From assembly GCA_027864655.1 (NCBI GenBank), contig JAQAZG010000003.1, positions 226,972 through 290,971 of the forward strand: a DNA stretch of 64,000 bases, in the 5' to 3' direction. This stretch comes from Oleispirillum naphthae. Its GTDB lineage: Bacteria > Pseudomonadota > Alphaproteobacteria > Rhodospirillales > Rhodospirillaceae. The position numbers and the translations under genes are program-made. The notes beneath the pieces were generated by a model. That model was not told the DNA's origin, did not search any database, and saw nothing but the letters and a program-made list of their open reading frames with translations. Positions 60,521 to 64,000 of this stretch are shown here, one piece after another (position 1 is the stretch's first letter; each line of letters starts with the position of its first letter).

Positions 60521-62098
60521 ATGAGCACAACCGTCGCTAGCTTGCTCTCGCTCCCGGTCTTCCAGAAGGAATGCACGCTGCTTGCCGGGGAAGAGGGGCT
60601 CGGCAGCGCCGTGCGTTATGTGACCGTGATGGAGGCGCCGGATTTCAATATCCGCAGCCTGACGGACAACGTGTTCGTTTTGACGACCTTGTCCAGTCAC
60701 TGTGCGAGCATGGACGAAATCAACAAGGTTGTGACGGAACTTTGCCAGCAGAACGTTTCCGCCATATGCATCAAGCTGGGACGGTTCATCGACACCATAG
60801 ATGAAAGTACGATCCGGATCGCAAGAGAGCATCAGACCCCTCTTTTCGCTTTGACGAAGAATGTCCTTTTCCGTGAGATCATCAGCGACATTCTGTCCGC
60901 AATCGTTCTTGAGCAGCAAAGCACGATCAACGAGTTGAATGAGCTCAATGAACAGTTGTTGCAGGCCATACTCCACAATCACAGCATGGAGAAAATCCTG
61001 TCGCTGCTGACGGCTAAAATACCCAGCCATTGCTGTTGCCTGAACCAGAGGGGCGTAATCCTGGCCAGGCACGCCTCCATGGCGGCGAAGCCGGAAGAGA
61101 GTATTGTCGGCAAACTACTTGAGAAATATCTAAAAAAATCTAATGGAAAACATATATTCGACCAGGGGCATTACCTGTTCCCATGCATAGCACATGGACA
61201 AGTTGTCGGTTACCTTTTAGTATATGCGGAAAATACCATTTTTAAGAATGAATTGACCTTCATTGTTCAGATGGTATCTTTTCTTGCTATTAAGTTTCTG
61301 GAAGAACATCTTCAGATCCAGACGGAACAGCGCATGACGGCATCCGTTCTGGATGAAATTCTATTCGTCAACCATGCCGACGAGGCGGCCATTGCCGACA
61401 GGTTGCAGCTTTTGGGGGTGTCTCCAAAAGATCGGCACATCGTTATGCTGCTCTCGAACCGCACCGAGGAAAATACGCTGCAAGCCAATAGCTACTTGGA
61501 CTATTGGAGAAACTGGCTGCAGAACAAATTCGAACAGTTCATCGTGTTCATCAAGGGCACGGATTTCGTGGTGCTCATCTCCTATATTGAGAAAAAGAAA
61601 GTCAATTTTTCCAAATTGGCGCAACAAATGCGCGAGTCTTTGCCCGGCAGCGCCCAGGAGCGCCTGGATATCGGCTTCAGTCTGCCGGTCTCGGATCTCA
61701 GAAAATTGCCGGACTGCTATAGCCAGGCCAAGCGGGCCGTCAATTATGGCCGGGCCGTCGCCGCAGAAAATCACGTGTACCCCTATGCGAAGTTTGTGGA
61801 AATCGGGCTCATTTCACGGGGCGTGATCAGCAGCGACGGCGAGGCGATCCGGGAGAAGATCGTCCGCCCCATCCAGAACTACGACGAACAGTGCAATGCG
61901 AAACTGTGGAACACCCTGGAAAAATGCCTGCTTGCCGAGAGCCTCGATTTGGCGGCGAAGACGCTCTCTATTCATATCAGCACGCTGCGGTATCGCTTGC
62001 AGAAAATACACCAACTGACGGATGTGAATTTCTTTACGTCAAAAGGAAGATTCATCCTGCATCTCGCATACATTCTTTTTAAAGCGGACTCTCAGTAA
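60521..62098 (+). CDS. PucR-family transcriptional regulator
   Basis: The 525-residue protein has an N-terminal PucR domain (about 5-125; SLLSLPVFQKECTLLAGEEG, VRYVTVMEAPDFNIRSLTDN), a central sensor region (about 130-400, partly GGDEF-like in fold) and a C-terminal PucR helix-turn-helix (about 460-520; LAAKTLSIHISTLRYRLQKI). PucR proteins activate catabolic operons for purines, amino acids and related substrates in response to a small effector. It sits between the catabolic operon and the anion permease gene and is the obvious regulator of both. ATG 60521 follows GAGG by eight bases. Confidence 0.9.
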   Translation: MSTTVASLLSLPVFQKECTLLAGEEGLGSAVRYVTVMEAPDFNIRSLTDNVFVLTTLSSHCASMDEINKVVTELCQQNVSAICIKLGRFIDTIDESTIRIAREHQTPLFALTKNVLFREIISDILSAIVLEQQSTINELNELNEQLLQAILHNHSMEKILSLLTAKIPSHCCCLNQRGVILARHASMAAKPEESIVGKLLEKYLKKSNGKHIFDQGHYLFPCIAHGQVVGYLLVYAENTIFKNELTFIVQMVSFLAIKFLEEHLQIQTEQRMTASVLDEILFVNHADEAAIADRLQLLGVSPKDRHIVMLLSNRTEENTLQANSYLDYWRNWLQNKFEQFIVFIKGTDFVVLISYIEKKKVNFSKLAQQMRESLPGSAQERLDIGFSLPVSDLRKLPDCYSQAKRAVNYGRAVAAENHVYPYAKFVEIGLISRGVISSDGEAIREKIVRPIQNYDEQCNAKLWNTLEKCLLAESLDLAAKTLSIHISTLRYRLQKIHQLTDVNFFTSKGRFILHLAYILFKADSQ

Positions 62099-62102
62099 AT
62101 GA

Positions 62103-62116
62103 GCAAATTTATTTGC
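62103..62116. promoter_or_regulatory. Palindrome between pucR-like and permease genes
   Basis: GCAAAT-TT-ATTTGC is a perfect dyad five bases after the regulator stop codon. A second dyad, TCCCC-GAGGT-GGGGA, follows at about 62137-62151. Both are in the 196-bp leader of the permease gene. Confidence 0.4.
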
Positions 62117-62294
62117 ATTATTGGAAATTAGACGTGTCCCCGAGGTGGGGGATCGCTCGAACAAGGAAAGATCGTATGTAGTTTATGGCAAATCCTGTGA
62201 TGCATTTCGTCGTGGCGACCGGCTTTTCCCTTGGGTGGAACGCTCCGGTATGCCGTTGCGGCGTAGGCGCTCCCTTTTGTCCGAGGCCATCATT

Positions 62295-63569
62295 ATGGAA
62301 CAATCAACAATCGCCCTGATCATATTGGCAATTACCCTTGTGTTGTTCGCAACGGAGCTTTTCCCCGTTTGTGTCACCGCAATCATGTCCTCGGTGGCAA
62401 TGGCGCTTACGGGAATCATTTCATATCAGCAGGTTGTCCTCGGATTGTCGAACAATGTGGTGGTTTTTGTTTTCGGCCTCGCCACCATCGGCAACGCCAT
62501 GAGCGAGACAGGGGCCGCACAGCATTTGGGTCACGCAATTATGAGGCATTACCATGGAAGCGAGAAAATGCTTCTCATGTTGCTGATCTTGTTGGCGGGC
62601 GTATTTTCCATGTTCATGAGCAACACGACCAGCATCGTGCTGTTCATGAGCATCGTCGCCTCCATGGCGGCCGGCTCCAGGGGAAGAATAACCGCCAAGG
62701 GAAGCTACATGGCCATGGGGATAGCTACCGTTGCCGGCGGCGGCTGCACCCTGATCGGCTCCACGACGCAATTGGCCGCCCAGGGGCTGCTGATAGGGTA
62801 CGGCGTTCGCCCCATGGCGATGTTCGACTTGATGAAGCCCGGGATTTTCGTATTTGCCGCTCTTTTGCTGTATTATTATTTCATCGGGTACGATCTACAA
62901 AAGAAAGTCTTGGTCGAAGCGGAAGCGGACCCTGGCACCGCGCAGGAAGCCATGACGATTCCGCAAGGCGCCGTGAGCCTGAAAACATGGACGCCGATGA
63001 TCATCCTTGCCGTATGCATTGCTTTGACGATCGTAGGCTGGGCGAATATTGCCATCGTGGCCATCCTGGGCGCATTGGCCTGCGTCGTGACGAAGTGCAT
63101 CTCCGTGCAGAAGATGTTCGCGCAAAGCGATTGGAACACGATCATCATGATCGCGGGAAGCATCGGCTTTGCTGCGGGGATTGAAAAAAGCGGGGCAGGG
63201 GCTCTGATGGCGTCCACGGCGATCGACATCGTCGGAAGCAGTACGCACCCCTGGGCTTATCTTGCGGCGCTTGTCTGTATCGGGACGATCATGACGAATA
63301 TTATGGCGAACATATCAACGGTCGTCATTCTTACCCCCATCGCCTTCAGTCTCGCGCAGCAGATGGGATGCGACCCGATGCCCTTCATGATCGGGGTGAT
63401 CTGGGCAGCGAACATGCCCTACAGCACGCCCATAGGCGCTTCCGTCATCACGATGACGATGACGGCTGGATATCGCTTCAAAGATTACACAAAGATAGGT
63501 CTGCCGTACAACATCGTTGCTTGTGCCGTTGTTATTATTTCCGTGCCGTTATTATTCAAGTTTCATTAA
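62295..63569 (+). CDS. SLC13/DASS-type anion permease
   Basis: The 424-residue inner-membrane protein has about 11 segments. IIMEQSTIALIILAITLVLF opens it, MFMSNTTSIVLFMSIVASMA is the SNT hairpin motif of divalent anion:sodium symporters, and MANISTVVILTPIAFSLAQQ the matching second half with IGASVITMTMT. Relatives move dicarboxylates, citrate or related acids. ATG 62295 follows GAGG by eight bases; an open frame starts 174 bases earlier but its content is not protein-like. It gives the locus a second importer besides the MFS protein. Confidence 0.85.
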   Translation: MEQSTIALIILAITLVLFATELFPVCVTAIMSSVAMALTGIISYQQVVLGLSNNVVVFVFGLATIGNAMSETGAAQHLGHAIMRHYHGSEKMLLMLLILLAGVFSMFMSNTTSIVLFMSIVASMAAGSRGRITAKGSYMAMGIATVAGGGCTLIGSTTQLAAQGLLIGYGVRPMAMFDLMKPGIFVFAALLLYYYFIGYDLQKKVLVEAEADPGTAQEAMTIPQGAVSLKTWTPMIILAVCIALTIVGWANIAIVAILGALACVVTKCISVQKMFAQSDWNTIIMIAGSIGFAAGIEKSGAGALMASTAIDIVGSSTHPWAYLAALVCIGTIMTNIMANISTVVILTPIAFSLAQQMGCDPMPFMIGVIWAANMPYSTPIGASVITMTMTAGYRFKDYTKIGLPYNIVACAVVIISVPLLFKFH

Positions 63570-63902
63570 GTATGCAAATAAATATGTCGTCTGAAGTAGA
63601 TTTGACTGAAGGCATGCCGCCCATGAGAACACTGGCGCAAGCCATTTCTATGGCGCGGGCAATGAGTTCCAGGCCTTTTGATTCCGGGATGGGCAGAGGT
63701 CCCCTGCCTTCTGTCCTGGCCGCCGCCTCCTCTCCCCGGGGGGCGGACCCGCCGGACAAGCACCGGCGGGCAGGCGCATGATCCCGGAACGGGCGACGGT
63801 CCGTCTCCTTCCCCCAGGGGGATGGGCCGTCGCCCTGAGACTTCGCAGGAAACAGCACAAGGCTGGATTCGCTTTTCGAACGATATCAAGGAAATAAATC
63901 AG
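63570..63902. other. 333-bp intergenic region before the acyl-CoA synthetase gene
   Basis: No gene is evident. It contains GC-rich patches unlike the flanking genes and the strong hairpin at 63791-63835. The last 50 bp turn AT-rich and hold a ribosome site AAGGAAA before ATG 63903. The promoter of the synthetase gene is probably here. Confidence 0.5.
63791..63835 (+). terminator. Stem-loop upstream of the synthetase gene
   Basis: GGGCGACGG (63791-63799) and CCGTCGCCC (63827-63835) pair perfectly, with an inner CCCCC/GGGGG hairpin (63811-63821). It could terminate the permease transcript, though no T-run follows. Confidence 0.55.
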
Positions 63903-64000
63903 ATGAGTGAGCAAGATCGAGAGACGCATCCGTTGGATTCGATATTCCGTCCGCGGAGCGTGGCGTTGGTGGGCGCGAGCGAGCGGACGGGCAGCGTCGG
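63903..64000 (+). CDS. N-terminus of an ADP-forming acyl-CoA synthetase (partial)
   Basis: The 32 visible residues include LDSIFRPRSVALVGASERTG. This is the CoA-binding Rossmann start of NDP-forming acetate/acyl-CoA synthetases of the AcdA/Pat type. These enzymes interconvert acyl-CoA plus ADP and acid plus ATP. In this locus it could harvest ATP from a thioester product or activate the imported acid. The gene runs off the right edge. Confidence 0.8.
   Translation, partial: MSEQDRETHPLDSIFRPRSVALVGASERTGSV

Overview
The window looks like the chromosome of an alphaproteobacterium, most likely a member of the Rhodospirillales. This is inferred from very GC-rich coding with strong G/C third positions, small DUF1127 and DUF1491 proteins, GcvA-type LysR regulators, the divergent xseA/purD pair and the DUF4212-ActP-DUF294-exonuclease operon. 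I found no rRNA, tRNA, CRISPR array, integrase or transposase.

Positions 1-51.5 kb are core genome. In order they hold: hldE (LPS heptose); a Cache-type chemotaxis receptor; an IalB-like secreted protein; a DUF1127/LysR divergent pair; an EamA exporter; a tightly overlapped tesA-thpR-cobB operon divergent from a YbbA/YbbP ABC exporter; a BI-1 family membrane protein; a scattered but nearly complete corrin-ring set (13.3-27.5 kb: cobK, cbiD, cobA, a DUF1636 protein, cobM, cbiX, cobH, cobL, cobI, a cbiG-cobJ fusion, DUF1491) interrupted by a histidine kinase/receiver pair and an unusual RHH/J-domain protein; an orphan TRAP binding protein; a pseudo-receiver protein; an M23 peptidase; xseA/purD; an HD-GYP protein; a GH17-like membrane protein; an AcuI-like reductase; a GAF-GAF-PAS adenylate cyclase with a small coiled-coil partner; a HTD2/MaoC hydratase; a second LysR regulator; a secreted lipase next to a TPR-secretin lipoprotein; and the acetate permease operon.

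Seven copies of a composite palindromic intergenic repeat lie between 6.9 and 38.5 kb. Five are between convergent genes. In five genes the TAA stop codon is the first three bases of the repeat end. One copy abuts the M23 peptidase gene, which has no usual start codon left.

From about 52.0 kb to the end the composition changes to more A/T, with different codon use, after an 850-bp structured intergenic region. This accessory locus looks like one catabolic system. It encodes a cysteine-less HMG-CoA-synthase-like protein fused to a DUF35 Zn-ribbon/OB domain, a thiolase, a class III CoA-transferase, an MFS permease, a small SCP2-like protein, an alpha/beta hydrolase and a muconate-lactonizing-type enolase-superfamily enzyme, closed by a strong terminator. 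A PucR-type regulator, an SLC13-type anion permease and the start of an ADP-forming acyl-CoA synthetase follow. A reasonable reading is uptake of an organic acid, isomerisation or ring opening by the enolase and hydrolase, CoA activation by the transferase and/or synthetase, and thiolytic cleavage by the thiolase/DUF35 complex. The substrate cannot be told from sequence. This locus is the best candidate for an undescribed system in the window.
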